64,000 nt of DNA from Paenibacillus lutimineralis (GTDB lineage Bacteria > Bacillota > Bacilli > Paenibacillales > Paenibacillaceae): assembly GCF_003991425.1 (NCBI RefSeq), contig NZ_CP034346.1, positions 3,819,501 through 3,883,500 on the forward strand, read 5' to 3'. Below are positions 42,948 through 51,564 of this stretch, one piece after another; position 1 is the stretch's first letter; the number at the start of each line of letters is the position of its first letter. A program made the translations under genes and the position numbers. Under the pieces are notes generated by a model. That model was not told the origin of the DNA, ran no database searches, and saw nothing but the letters and a program-made list of their open reading frames with translations.

Positions 42948-43630
42948 CGCTCTTCCTGGTACACCTCCAGACGGTAGCCCAGCCCGCGAATCGTTACAAT
43001 TCGAAAGCGGAACCGCTGTTCCGGGAATCGCTCACGCAACCGGTTCACATGTACATCGACCGTCCGTTCATTTCCCTCGAAGTCATAGCCCCAAATATCC
43101 TCAATCAATTGCTCTCTGGGAATTGTCTTGCCCGGGTAGCTGCCGAGCAGGAACAGCAACTCAAATTCCTTGGGCGGCAGGGTAAGGCTCTCACCCTCTG
43201 CCATGACCTGGAATGTCTTACGATCCACATGAAGTGTACCGATCGTCACGCTCTGTGAAGCGATCACTTGATACCGCTTGAGCAGCGCCCTTACCCGTAC
43301 GATAAGCTCGGCAGGCTCGAATGGCTTCACAAGATAGTCGTCCGTGCCAAGATCAAAGCCCTTGACGATCTGTCTCGTCTCCCCCTTAGCAGTCAACATT
43401 AGAATCGGCATCTCATACATTTGTCGCAGCTCACGGCAGAGCTCCCAACCATCCATATTGGGCATCATGATATCTAGGATAACCATATCCGCCCGCTGTG
43501 CCTCCATCATTTCGAGTGCTTCAACACCATCGGCCGCTTCCAGCACCTCGCCGATCCCTGCCTCTTCGATCAGAACCTTGACCAGTTCACGGATATGATG
43601 ATCATCATCAACAACAAGTATTTTCGCCAT
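42944..43630 (-). CDS. OmpR-family response regulator of the ABC-exporter operon
   Basis: 228 aa. Receiver with phosphoacceptor Asp in DMVILDIMMPNMDG and switch Lys in DYLVKPFEPAELIVRV; winged-helix output with LTLPPKEFELLFLLGSYPGKTIPREQLIEDIWGYDFEGNERTV. Starts 25 bases after the ABC exporter gene. It probably controls the exporter; sensed signal unknown. Confidence 0.95.
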   Translation of the reverse strand: MAKILVVDDDHHIRELVKVLIEEAGIGEVLEAADGVEALEMMEAQRADMVILDIMMPNMDGWELCRELRQMYEMPILMLTAKGETRQIVKGFDLGTDDYLVKPFEPAELIVRVRALLKRYQVIASQSVTIGTLHVDRKTFQVMAEGESLTLPPKEFELLFLLGSYPGKTIPREQLIEDIWGYDFEGNERTVDVHVNRLRERFPEQRFRFRIVTIRGLGYRLEVYQEER

Positions 43631-43655
43631 AATTGACTATTCACCTACGATCTAT

Positions 43656-45428
43656 TTATTGTTGCTGAAGGGTCAACTCTGGTGAGGCATCGGCAATCTG
43701 TAGTTGCTGCGTCGCGAACTCCCGATACATCTCATGATGCTGCAGCAGTTGTTCGTGGGTACCCCGTCCGGTGACTTTTCCCTTCTCGATAAAAATAATC
43801 TGATCCGCTCCGACAACCGTTGATAACCGGTGAGCGATGACAATCGTCGTCCTTCCCGCCATCAGATTATCGAGCGCTTGCTGCACTACGATCTCCGAGC
43901 GGCTGTCCAGACTGGATGTGGCTTCATCCAGCATCAATATCTTCGGATCACGAAGCAATGCACGGGCAATAGCAATTCTCTGCCGCTGTCCGCCAGATAG
44001 CTTCACTCCGCGTTCGCCTACATCTGTATCAAATCCCTCCGGCAGCTCGGAGATGAACCCATCTGCATAAGCCATTTTCGCAGCTTGCTCCAGTTCTTCA
44101 AGGTTGACTTCACGTTCAATCCCATAGCATAGGTTTTCGCGAATCGTCCCGGCAATCATCGGGCTCTCCTGGGACACATAGCCGATAATCCCCCGCCAGG
44201 ATCGAAGTGAGAAGGAATCGATTGGCTCGTTGCCGAGCATTACCTGTCCCTTCTGCGGCAAATAATAGCGCTCAAGCACCTGGAATAACGTGGTCTTCCC
44301 TCCACCGCTTGGACCAACTACCGCCGTGACAGTACCAGGCTCCATCTGGAAGCTTATCTCCTGAAGGATAGGTTCATCCTGCTTATAACCGAACGACAGA
44401 TTTTCAATTTTAACTGGAAGCTTCGCATCCGTCACCTCAAGGCCGGCATGGAAATCCTCCTCCTGCTCGTTCATCGTCTGCATCATCCGCTCGGTCGCAC
44501 CGTTGGCTTTCTGCAGTTGGGTGAAGAAGGTGCTGAGCTGAGTTACAGGAATGACGATCTGAATCAAATACAGAATAAAGGCTACTAGTTCCCCAGCGGT
44601 CAGTACGCCTGAAGATACCTGCATACCGCCATAACCGATGACTATCACGAGCAGCATCATTAAGACGAAGCTCATCAACGGACTGATCCAGGCCATAATC
44701 AGCCCTTCTTTGATCCCGAATTTCAGCAGATTCTGAATTCCTTTGCTTCCGTTCTTATACTCTATCCTTTCTGCATTGGAGGCTTTTACAAGACGGATCT
44801 CCGACAGCACTTGGCTGATCATCGCCGTGAAGGAGGCTGTCTCATCCTGCATGCTGATCGAGACCTTATACATCTTGCGGCCGATTGGCACAAGTATAAG
44901 GGCCGCCAACGGAATCACGAGGAACATAATCAACGTCATCTTCCAGTTCAGATAGATCAGAACAGCGATGGAACCGATGATGGAGATGATACCACTGAAG
45001 AAGCTGGCTACATGCTCGGAAATGAAGGTCTTAATGACTCCTGTGTCATTCGTCATCCGGCTGACGGATTCCCCGGTCCGGTTATTATCGAAATAAGAGA
45101 CCGGCAAAGCAAGCAGCTTCTTCCACAATTTATCGCGAACGATGGCAACTACTTTCTGGCCGATATAATTCAACAGGAAGATAGACACGCCGGCCGCCAG
45201 CGTCTGCCCGATAAAGGCGGCGACCAGACCAACGATCTGCATTCGGCTAATGGATTCCAGAGAGAATCCGTCGACAAGGCTTTTGGTAAACATCGGGATA
45301 ACCAGACCGACCAGCGTAGAAACAACGCTTAATAAAATCGAGACAATGATTAAAGCCATCGGTGGCTTCGTCTCTTTCATTAATCGATAGAATGACGAGA
45401 AATTAGGTTTGGATATATCTGTTTTCAT
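43656..45428 (-). CDS. ABC exporter half-transporter, BmrA/LmrA-like
   Basis: 590 aa with six membrane helices (about 25-310) fused to an ATPase. Walker A VGPSGGGKTTL (about 375), Q-loop SQESPM, signature KLSGGQRQRIAIARALLRDPKILMLDEATSSLD with Walker B, H-loop IAHRLSTV. Works as a homodimer exporting lipophilic drugs, lipids or peptides. No peptidase C39 domain. It heads an operon with a two-component pair, a common arrangement for antimicrobial-peptide or drug detoxification. Confidence 0.93.
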   Translation of the reverse strand: MKTDISKPNFSSFYRLMKETKPPMALIIVSILLSVVSTLVGLVIPMFTKSLVDGFSLESISRMQIVGLVAAFIGQTLAAGVSIFLLNYIGQKVVAIVRDKLWKKLLALPVSYFDNNRTGESVSRMTNDTGVIKTFISEHVASFFSGIISIIGSIAVLIYLNWKMTLIMFLVIPLAALILVPIGRKMYKVSISMQDETASFTAMISQVLSEIRLVKASNAERIEYKNGSKGIQNLLKFGIKEGLIMAWISPLMSFVLMMLLVIVIGYGGMQVSSGVLTAGELVAFILYLIQIVIPVTQLSTFFTQLQKANGATERMMQTMNEQEEDFHAGLEVTDAKLPVKIENLSFGYKQDEPILQEISFQMEPGTVTAVVGPSGGGKTTLFQVLERYYLPQKGQVMLGNEPIDSFSLRSWRGIIGYVSQESPMIAGTIRENLCYGIEREVNLEELEQAAKMAYADGFISELPEGFDTDVGERGVKLSGGQRQRIAIARALLRDPKILMLDEATSSLDSRSEIVVQQALDNLMAGRTTIVIAHRLSTVVGADQIIFIEKGKVTGRGTHEQLLQHHEMYREFATQQLQIADASPELTLQQQ

Positions 45429-45480
45429 GGTTCCTCTCCTTGAATTATTTAGAGGTAGTTCAAATTGTCGCCCTTAACCT

Positions 45481-45665
45481 CTAACGAAACAGGGTATCGC
45501 TATTTCCAGCAAATTGGGCTGGCAAACTTTCTAACGAAACTGGATAACGTTATTGAAGTGAATAAGGGGCTTATCACCCTATTTTCTTCCAAATAACGAT
45601 ATGGTGTTTCGTTAGATTTTATTTGCCACTGTTTTTAGGCAAATAACGATCTGTAGTTTCGTTAG
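45481..45665. repeat. Four-unit dyad repeat element, family 2 copy 1
   Basis: Two direct units CTAACGAAAC-N4-ATCGYTATT at 45481-45505 and 45531-45555 are followed by two inverted units at 45591-45615 and 45641-45665. Start spacings 50, 60 and 50 bp. The element is perfectly symmetric about 45573. Unit 1 can pair with unit 4 and unit 2 with unit 3. It lies upstream of the ABC exporter gene. Confidence 0.88.
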
Positions 45666-45760
45666 ACATAAAACTGGCCTTTTTGAACATTCCCTTTTTA
45701 TTCTTAAGAGAAGAATACCCTACTTATTTAAACTGAAGTTAAACAAACCTTCTTCTAAAA

Positions 45761-45933
45761 GAGGAAGTTCAAAAAGTCCACTTTTGATCACGAAGTCAAT
45801 CAAGAAGTTATTCGGCATCGAATCTTGAATTCAGCCGGGTCCTCCGGTGCTCACGTACAAACTACGTACGCTCCGCTCCTCAGACCCTAGCTTTATTCAA
45901 CCTTCTCGGTGCTGAAAACCGGCCTTTTTGAAC
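45761..45933 (+). repeat. Dispersed repeat family 3, copy A1
   Basis: About 173 bp, starting GAGGAAGTTCAAAAAGTCC and ending CCGGCCTTTTTGAAC, so the ends form an inverted repeat. Inner conserved pieces are TTTTGATCACGAAG, CATCGAATCTTGAATTCAGCC, GGTGCTCACGTAC...GTACGCTCCGCTCCTCA and CCTTCTCGGTGCTGAAA. No reading frame. It lies 22 bases downstream of the mgtC-like gene. Confidence 0.85.
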
Positions 45934-45954
45934 ACGCACTAAAAGTAGTTCAAG

Positions 45955-46668
45955 TTATAAATTCTCGACCTCGACGCTGATTACATGATCAATATTCCGT
46001 ACAAAGTTATAAATCTCTGTTGTATATTCCTTCTCCGACGCTGTAATCACCATGTCTACCCGGTGACGCCCTTCATCCAGGTCTTTGATCTTAAGCCGGC
46101 GGATGCGATGTTGTAGAATATGTTTGTTGCCGCTCTTGTCATCTTTGCGTTCAATAATCCGAATCAGATCCGTGACATTACCATGCTCCTCCATGACGAC
46201 CTTCAGAGATACATCACGTTGATTCAACTTATAAGGTCCGATCCACTTAATGAGATACGGGACGAAATTAACAGCGAGAATCAGCAAAATGACTGCTAGC
46301 GCAGCTTCGATATAAAATCCCGTACCAATCGCAATCCCAATCCCGGAAGCCGCCCAGATCATCGCTGCGGACGTTAGTCCGGAGATTCCTTCATTACTGC
46401 GGCGCAGAATTGCACCTGCCCCCAGGAAACCGATCCCGCTAACTATTTGAGCCGCCAAGCGCATCGGGTCCATATTCGGATGATCCGGCCCGGCAAATTT
46501 CTGAAAGGCTTCAATCGAGACGATGGTGACAAGACAGCTCGAGATGCAGATGACCATACAGGTTTTAATCCCCAGCGGCTTCTGCTTCAGCTGCCGGTCG
46601 ATTCCAATGAACAAACCGAATAATAAAGCAATGCAAAGTTTAAACACCATTTCCCAATCTGAAACCAT
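45955..46668 (-). CDS. MgtC/SapB family membrane protein
   Basis: 237 aa. About five membrane helices in the N-terminal 145 residues with the family motifs GLFIGIDRQLKQKPLGIKTCMVICISSCLVT and RLAAQIVSGIGFLGAGAILR...GLTSAAMIW, followed by a C-terminal cytoplasmic ACT-like domain (VSLKVVMEEHGNVTDLIRIIERKD). Members influence Mg2+ limitation responses and ATP synthase in pathogens; in soil Firmicutes the role is not settled. The gene is flanked on both sides by same-orientation copies of repeat family 3. Confidence 0.92.
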   Translation of the reverse strand: MVSDWEMVFKLCIALLFGLFIGIDRQLKQKPLGIKTCMVICISSCLVTIVSIEAFQKFAGPDHPNMDPMRLAAQIVSGIGFLGAGAILRRSNEGISGLTSAAMIWAASGIGIAIGTGFYIEAALAVILLILAVNFVPYLIKWIGPYKLNQRDVSLKVVMEEHGNVTDLIRIIERKDDKSGNKHILQHRIRRLKIKDLDEGRHRVDMVITASEKEYTTEIYNFVRNIDHVISVEVENL

Positions 46669-46742
46669 AACATTTCTCCTTCAATTATATTGAGTATTAT
46701 TTATTATCCCCTACGGGTAGAGATAAGCTCTCCCGAACTTAA

Positions 46743-46916
46743 AGAGGTTATTTAAAAAGTCCCCTTTGATCACGAAGTAACACTGAGAGCTATTCGACAT
46801 CGAATCTTGAATTCAGCCGGGCCTTCCGGTACTCGCGTACCCACTACGTACGCTCCGCTCCTCATGCCCTAGCTTCATCCAACCTTCTCGGTGCTGAAAG
46901 TCTGACTTTTTAAACA
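46743..46916 (+). repeat. Dispersed repeat family 3, copy A2
   Basis: About 174 bp, same orientation as copy A1, starting AGAGGTTATTTAAAAAGTCC and ending GACTTTTTAAAC. It shares GATCACGAAG, ATCGAATCTTGAATTCAGCC and TACGCTCCGCTCCTCA with the others. It lies between the mgtC-like gene and the YdjM-like gene. Confidence 0.85.
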
Positions 46917-46953
46917 TGAACTTAAAGTAAACTCCATTTTATAATGAAGCACA

Positions 46954-46978
46954 AATAAAAAAAAGACTCAAAATGAGT
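46954..46978 (-). terminator. Terminator overlapping the stop codon of the YdjM-like gene
   Basis: On the minus strand GGACTCATTTTGAGTCTTTTTTTT: the stem GACTC/GAGTC includes the last codons and the TGA stop (46968-46970), followed by eight T residues. Ribosomes reaching the stop would cover the hairpin. Confidence 0.7.
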
Positions 46979-47465
46979 CCCATAGTGCGAACGGTAAAAT
47001 AATAGCCAATACAGCTAATGTCGTTCTGAAAACAATCTCCTGCAAAGATCCCGTATCGATCGCGACCGGCTTCGGCAAGAAGCGGAATTTCCGGTTCAAA
47101 GGCCAGAGTAGAGCAACCCCTTGATCATTCAAAAGATCGATGAGCGGATGTGAGGCATAAGCGGCGATAATCGTCCAATAATAGAAGTCAGGCAGTGGAG
47201 TTAACAAATAACCTAACAACACTAGGAACAACAAGGAGTGTGTCATCGTACGATGCTTAACGCGCAAGATTTGCAGCAGCCATGATAGCGGCAGCAGAAT
47301 CTTGGCCATCGTTGATCCTCTCTTATCAATGTCCGCTAGCGGCCCTACCAGACATCCGATCAGCAGCGCTGCTCCCGATTCCCAGGATAGAAGCGGCTGA
47401 TTGTAGTAGATGATGACGCATTCGGCCGCGACCAGCCCTGCTAAGGTGTGTGTCTTCTGAAGCAT
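46968..47465 (-). CDS. YdjM/DUF457 family membrane-bound metal-dependent hydrolase
   Basis: 165 aa from the ATG at 47465 (GGAGG 9 bases upstream). Motif KTHTLAG near the N-terminus, PLADIDKRGS near 45, HRTMTHSLLF near 75 and SHPLIDLLNDQGVALLWPL near 115: the His/Asp set of the inner-membrane DUF457 hydrolases. About four membrane helices. Family members include LexA-regulated E. coli YdjM; function is not firmly known. Upstream spacing to the spo0E-like region is divergent. Confidence 0.88.
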   Translation of the reverse strand: MLQKTHTLAGLVAAECVIIYYNQPLLSWESGAALLIGCLVGPLADIDKRGSTMAKILLPLSWLLQILRVKHRTMTHSLLFLVLLGYLLTPLPDFYYWTIIAAYASHPLIDLLNDQGVALLWPLNRKFRFLPKPVAIDTGSLQEIVFRTTLAVLAIILPFALWDSF

Positions 47466-47622
47466 TCCATAATTCCTCCGTATCTCTAAGCTGTCTTCGC
47501 TATTATAGCAAAAAAATGAACGAAATAGTTTCATATTTTGTCTTGATACGACTTTTATTTACATTTTTTATCTATTAAGGAGGAGCTGCCCATTCGGATA
47601 GAGAAATCATTACTTACCACTT

Positions 47623-47689
47623 TACGTCTGGGGCGGAGCAGGCGAAAGTAGGGATTCCGCACGACGGTCGCCAGTGCACAGCGGACGTA
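47623..47689 (+). ncRNA. Candidate structured RNA leader upstream of the spo0E-like gene
   Basis: TACGTCTG (47623-47630) pairs with CGGACGTA (47682-47689), one G-U pair; inside, GCGGA (47633-47637) pairs with TCCGC (47656-47660); and GGCGA in that hairpin's loop (47641-47645) can pair with TCGCC (47668-47672), a pseudoknot. The region is strikingly G+C-rich against an AT-rich surround. It ends 36 bases before the start codon. I do not recognise a known riboswitch class. Confidence 0.4.
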
Positions 47690-47725
47690 TAACATAGATA
47701 TTCTAATTTCAGGGGTTGTTCGACG

Positions 47726-47866
47726 TTGGAGTTAATCCGGAGGATTGAAGAACTTCGGTTGGAATTAAATAAACTCTCCACACGCAAGCTGACCGACCGA
47801 AAAATCGTAATTCTGAGCCAGAAACTTGACCAATTACTCAACGAATATCATAAGAACAACAAGTAA
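47726..47866 (+). CDS. Spo0E-like aspartyl-phosphate phosphatase
   Basis: 46 aa starting with TTG (AGGGG 10 bases upstream). It reads ELIRRIEELRLELNKLS near the start and ends with the family signature SQKLDQLLNEY. Proteins of the Spo0E family are two-helix phosphatases that remove phosphate from Spo0A and so delay sporulation. The size is usual for the family. The gene stands alone on the plus strand with its own terminator and a possibly structured leader. Confidence 0.85.
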   Translation: MELIRRIEELRLELNKLSTRKLTDRKIVILSQKLDQLLNEYHKNNK

Positions 47867-47875
47867 TGGATTTAG

Positions 47876-47900
47876 AGGAGCCGCCTAAAGCGGCTCCTTT
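47876..47900 (+). terminator. Terminator of the spo0E-like gene
   Basis: AGGAGCCGC-CTAAA-GCGGCTCCT followed by TTATC, 10 bases after the stop codon. Confidence 0.8.
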
Positions 47901-47933
47901 ATCACATCACCGCTATGCTTCCTATTAAACTCA

Positions 47934-47982
47934 TAAAAAAAGCTATCCCGCTAATCGTAGATTAGTCGGGGTAGCCAATTTT
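47934..47982. terminator. Bidirectional terminator after azoR
   Basis: AAAAAAAGCTATCCCGCTAATC pairs with GATTAGTCGGGGTAGCC followed by AATTTT; on the minus strand the stem is followed by seven T residues, serving azoR. Confidence 0.8.
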
Positions 47983-48021
47983 ATTTTCGATGATATCGTA
48001 GCAGTCAGGTGCTAACTAAAA

Positions 48022-48648
48022 TTAGAAGCGAGCTGCAAGGTGAGCTGCACGTTTGATGCCGTCTTGAATAATCTCTTCCGCGCGATCCGGGAATTGATTG
48101 TGGCCTTCCACGATTACATTCTCGGTGTTCTTGATGCCCCAGAATGCCAGGATATTAGTTACATAATTCAAGGACATTTCCCAAGAAGCCATTGGTCCTT
48201 CGGAATATACCCCACCACGAGCGTGCAACAATGCTACTTTCTTGTCGCCAACAAGGCCTACAGGGCCTTCTGGAGTATATTTGAAAGTCTTACCCGCTTG
48301 GTTCAAATAGAACAGGTAAGTCAGAAGCTGAGCAGGAATGGTGAAGTTCCACAATGGGAACGCAAATACCACTTTGTCTGCGCTCAGGAATTGATCAAGG
48401 TATGAGTTCTCAAGTTCAACGGCCTTCACTTCCTCTGGAGTTGCTTCGAATCCGTTAGCCAGTTTGTACCCACCGTTAATCATATCGTTGTCATAGTACG
48501 GAAGGTTCGCATCAAATACGTTCACTTCAGTAACTTCATCCCCAGGATGATTTTCCTTGTAGGATTGCAAGAAACTTTCATACAATTTCACTGTTGCGGA
48601 TTGCTCAACCGAACGGTTGTTAGCTTTGACGAATAATACTTTAGCCAT
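48022..48648 (-). CDS. azoR: FMN-dependent NADH-azoreductase
   Basis: 208 aa flavodoxin-like quinone/azo reductase, full length. Phosphate-binding loop ANNRSVEQSATVKLYESF near residue 9, FMN contacts FPLWNFTIPAQLLTYLFYLNQAGKTFKY (about 95-122) and LLHARGGVYSEG (about 137-149). Reduces quinones and azo compounds by two electrons and protects against thiol-reactive quinones. Monocistronic. A 12-bp inverted repeat in the promoter suggests a specific, perhaps quinone-sensing, repressor. Confidence 0.93.
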   Translation of the reverse strand: MAKVLFVKANNRSVEQSATVKLYESFLQSYKENHPGDEVTEVNVFDANLPYYDNDMINGGYKLANGFEATPEEVKAVELENSYLDQFLSADKVVFAFPLWNFTIPAQLLTYLFYLNQAGKTFKYTPEGPVGLVGDKKVALLHARGGVYSEGPMASWEMSLNYVTNILAFWGIKNTENVIVEGHNQFPDRAEEIIQDGIKRAAHLAARF

Positions 48649-48667
48649 TTTTATGGTTCCTCCTGGT

Positions 48668-48731
48668 GTAATTTACTATTTTCCTATCTACTAACTTTTT
48701 CTCTTGAAGTATCGTTAACATAGTAAATTAC
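48668..48731. promoter_or_regulatory. Inverted-repeat operator of azoR
   Basis: GTAATTTACTAT (48668-48679) and its exact complement ATAGTAAATTAC (48720-48731) are separated by 40 bp across the azoR promoter region, 20 bases before the ATG. Similar TACTAT/ATAGTA boxes are used by MarR/DUF24-type quinone sensors in Bacillus; identity of the regulator here is inferred. Confidence 0.6.
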
Positions 48732-48791
48732 CCAAGGTGATTTGTCAATTGCAGTTTTTAGAAAATTTCTGTAGCTTTTATCACATTTTCA

Positions 48792-51095
48792 TTATCTTGT
48801 TTTCAAAGAACTTGAAATCACTTTCTCCCTATAGGTTTCTGCTGCTGACACCATATGTGACAAAGCTGCGACAGTTTCCTCCTGTCCTCTTGTCTTCAGT
48901 CCGCAATCGGGGTTAATCCAGAATAACTGCGGATCTAGTACCTCCAGCGCTCGTTCGATCAGAGACAACATTTCTTCCTCGGAAGGAACTCTTGGACTAT
49001 GAATATCATAGACGCCAAGCCCAATGCCGAGCGGGTAAGTATGTTCTTCGAAGCTGCTGATCAGTTCTCCATGGCTGCGCGATGTCTCGATCGAGATCAC
49101 ATCGGCATCCAGGGCCTGGATCGAATCAATGATGTCCTGGAATTCGCAATAGCACATATGCGTATGAATTTGCGTTGTATCTTGCACTGAACTTGTAGAA
49201 ATCCGGAAAGCATTTACCGACCAGTCCAGATATTCCTGCCACTCCTCCCGTTTCAGAGGCAATCCTTCTCGAAGTGCAGGCTCATCCACCTGAATCATCT
49301 CGATCCCTGCTCTCTCCAGAGCCTCTACTTCTTCACGCAAGGCAAGAGCAATCTGATACGCAACATGCTTCCGAGGGATATCCGTCCGTACAAACGACCA
49401 GTTCAATATAGTGATCGGTCCGGTCAACATACCTTTAACTGGCTTCTGTGTCAGCGATTGAGCATATTGTGTCTCTTTTACAGTCATAGGCTGGCCGAAT
49501 TCCACATCCCCGTAAATAATTGGCGGCTTCACGCAGCGCGTCCCATAGGACTGAACCCATCCACCACGTGTAAAAGCAAAACCAGGCAGCTTCTCGCCGA
49601 AAAATTCAACCATGTCCGTCCGTTCGAACTCTCCATGTACGAGTACATCCAAACCGATTTCTTCCTGGATTCGGATCCATTTATCAATTTCAGATTGAAT
49701 GTATTGATCGTATTGCTCCGTGCTCCATTCGCCTTTGCGCCATTTCTGCCGTGCCGAACGCACTTCCTTCGTCTGCGGGAAGCTGCCGATGGTCGTGGTT
49801 GGAAGCAATGGCAGCTGCCATTTCTGTTCCTGCTGCACTCTGCGTGCTGCGAATTCATTCTTCCGCTCCGCAGGCTGCTGCAATGCCTGCTCAACCCTAT
49901 TGCGTACATTATGACGATTACGGACCGGAGCAGCAGACAATGCCTGAATGGATTGCTCATTCTCCACAAATAAGGCAGGAATGGACGAGCTGCTGAACGA
50001 TTCCTTTAGACTAGCGACTTCATCCAGTTTCTCTTCCGCAAAGGCCAGTGCCTCCTTCAGAAGCGGTTCTAGCTCCGTCTCTCCTTGCAGGCTGACCGGT
50101 ACATGCAGTAAGCTGCCCGATGGCTGCACAATAACCTTTTCCGCCTCCGGAGCTAGCTCTACGATCTCATCCAACAGCTGCTTGGCCGCCTTCAGGTCGC
50201 TGCGCCAAATGTTGCGTCCATCGATGACTCCTGCTCCGAGCACCTTGCCTGCCGGATAGCCAAATTCTCGCAGTGCCGCAAGATTGCCCTCTAGACCGTG
50301 TATAAAATCCAAGCCAATTCCCTGCACCGGCAGAGCAATCACCTGCTGATAACCGGACACTGCGGCGAAGTAGGTTTGCAGCATGATGGAGATTCCCGGT
50401 ACTTCCTGAACAATTTTCTTATAGATCGAATTAAGTTGCTGGATATCCTCTGCGGTTAGCTCTGTTACGAGAGCTGGCTCATCGATTTGTACCCAGGCTG
50501 CACCTTCTGCCGCAAGCTCACGCAGCACCTGAATATAGAGCGGCAGCAGCTTGTCGATCCAAACGCTGAACTCTCCCTCTGCATATCCTTTGGACAGTTT
50601 CAGGAACGTATACAAACCAAGTAATACGGGTTTGCCTTCAATTTGCAGAGCTTGCTTCGCTTCTCGGTACGCCTCTAGCGGATAATTTACAGTCAGCTTC
50701 GGCTCTCTGTCTCCAAGCTCAGGTACGATATAGTGGTAATTCGTATTGAACCACTTGGTCATCTCGCTAGCCGCAGCCTGTTTATTTCCTCTGGCGATAG
50801 CATAATAGGTGTCTAACGGTACTGCCACGCCGTCATACTCGAATCGTGCCGGGACTAATCCGAACATCACCGCCGTATCCAGCACATGATCATAATAGGT
50901 AAAATCACCGACTGGAATGACATCGATTCCTTTGCTTTGCTGCGTACGCAAATTGTCCAGGCGGATCGCCGTCAGTCGTTCCCGCAGTTCTGGCTCAGCG
51001 ATTTGTCCTGCCCAATAAGCCTCAATCGCTTTTTTCCACTCCCGATTCCGTCCAATTCTTGGATACCCTAGATTACCGCTTACGATTTTGCTCAA
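48792..51095 (-). CDS. metE: Cobalamin-independent methionine synthase MetE
   Basis: 767 aa from the TTG at 51095 (GGAGG 9 bases upstream); the longer frame to 51140 lacks a site. N-terminal domain NLGYPRIGRNREWKKAIEAYW, C-terminal catalytic barrel from about 430 (LPTTTIGSFPQT). Zinc ligands are the His and Cys of HTHMCYCEF and the Cys of NPDCGLKTR; homocysteine contact in VDEPALREGLP. Transfers the methyl group of 5-methyltetrahydrofolate polyglutamate to homocysteine. Controlled by the cobalamin riboswitch upstream, so made only when B12 is short, which implies a B12-dependent MetH elsewhere. Confidence 0.97.
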   Translation of the reverse strand: MSKIVSGNLGYPRIGRNREWKKAIEAYWAGQIAEPELRERLTAIRLDNLRTQQSKGIDVIPVGDFTYYDHVLDTAVMFGLVPARFEYDGVAVPLDTYYAIARGNKQAAASEMTKWFNTNYHYIVPELGDREPKLTVNYPLEAYREAKQALQIEGKPVLLGLYTFLKLSKGYAEGEFSVWIDKLLPLYIQVLRELAAEGAAWVQIDEPALVTELTAEDIQQLNSIYKKIVQEVPGISIMLQTYFAAVSGYQQVIALPVQGIGLDFIHGLEGNLAALREFGYPAGKVLGAGVIDGRNIWRSDLKAAKQLLDEIVELAPEAEKVIVQPSGSLLHVPVSLQGETELEPLLKEALAFAEEKLDEVASLKESFSSSSIPALFVENEQSIQALSAAPVRNRHNVRNRVEQALQQPAERKNEFAARRVQQEQKWQLPLLPTTTIGSFPQTKEVRSARQKWRKGEWSTEQYDQYIQSEIDKWIRIQEEIGLDVLVHGEFERTDMVEFFGEKLPGFAFTRGGWVQSYGTRCVKPPIIYGDVEFGQPMTVKETQYAQSLTQKPVKGMLTGPITILNWSFVRTDIPRKHVAYQIALALREEVEALERAGIEMIQVDEPALREGLPLKREEWQEYLDWSVNAFRISTSSVQDTTQIHTHMCYCEFQDIIDSIQALDADVISIETSRSHGELISSFEEHTYPLGIGLGVYDIHSPRVPSEEEMLSLIERALEVLDPQLFWINPDCGLKTRGQEETVAALSHMVSAAETYREKVISSSLKTR

Positions 51096-51160
51096 TTCAA
51101 TCAACCTCCATGAATAATGTTTGATGAGACACACGTTCATAAATCCAGTCCAGTTTAAAT

Positions 51161-51201
51161 AAAAAGAGGCTCCCTTTAAGCAGTGCTAAAGAGAACCTCT
51201 G
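51161..51201 (-). terminator. Expression-platform terminator of the cobalamin riboswitch
   Basis: On the minus strand CAGAGGTTCTCTTTAGC pairs with TTAAAGGGAGCCTCT followed by TTTTTATTT. It lies between the riboswitch and the metE start, as expected for a transcriptional OFF switch. Confidence 0.85.
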
Positions 51202-51264
51202 TATGGATATACAATGGCAGTAATCTTTAACACCTCCCTATCTCCCGTAGGTAATGCAGTGTTG

Positions 51265-51445
51265 TCAGAATAGGCAGGTCTCCTGGCTCCAGATTCAACG
51301 TCTTCATGCTGCCTTCCCGATAGACTTGTATCAGTGGCAAGAATCGCAACGGACTCCTCTGTTACAGTGGCGGGACCGCGCCGGTATTGAACCGGACTTC
51401 CCTTTTAAGCTCCCAATCCATTAGACTGGAGCACCTATCCCCACA
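51265..51445 (-). promoter_or_regulatory. Cobalamin (B12) riboswitch controlling metE
   Basis: On the minus strand, in order: GGTGCTCC, GGGAAGTCCGGTTCAATACC, GGCGCGGTCCCGCCACTGT, GGAAGGCAGC and the B12 box AGCCAGGAGACCTGCC. These are the conserved aptamer pieces of the cobalamin class. P1 is GATAGG/CCTATT. Binding of adenosyl- or methylcobalamin would favour the downstream terminator and shut off metE. Confidence 0.95.
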
Positions 51446-51460
51446 AATATTAAGTTGAGA

Positions 51461-51486
51461 GGTAGTTCAAAATTGGCCTGTTTGAA
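51461..51486. repeat. Solo end of repeat family 3
   Basis: GAGGTAGTTCAAAATTGGCC and TGTTTGAAC resemble the joined outer ends of family 3 (GAGGAAGTTCAAAAAGTCC and GGCCTTTTTGAAC) without the middle. Another such end, ACTGGCCTTTTTGAAC, lies at 45674-45689. Confidence 0.4.
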
Positions 51487-51564
51487 CTTGTTTTATTCTT
51501 AGATATCATCATACATTGCATCGGGATACGATACAACCAGTAGTCTTATCGGAATTTACTATAA

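Noticed and set aside
47614..47841. 75-codon open frame on the minus strand
   Set aside because: It is antisense to the spo0E-like gene and covers the structured leader; it starts without a ribosome binding site.
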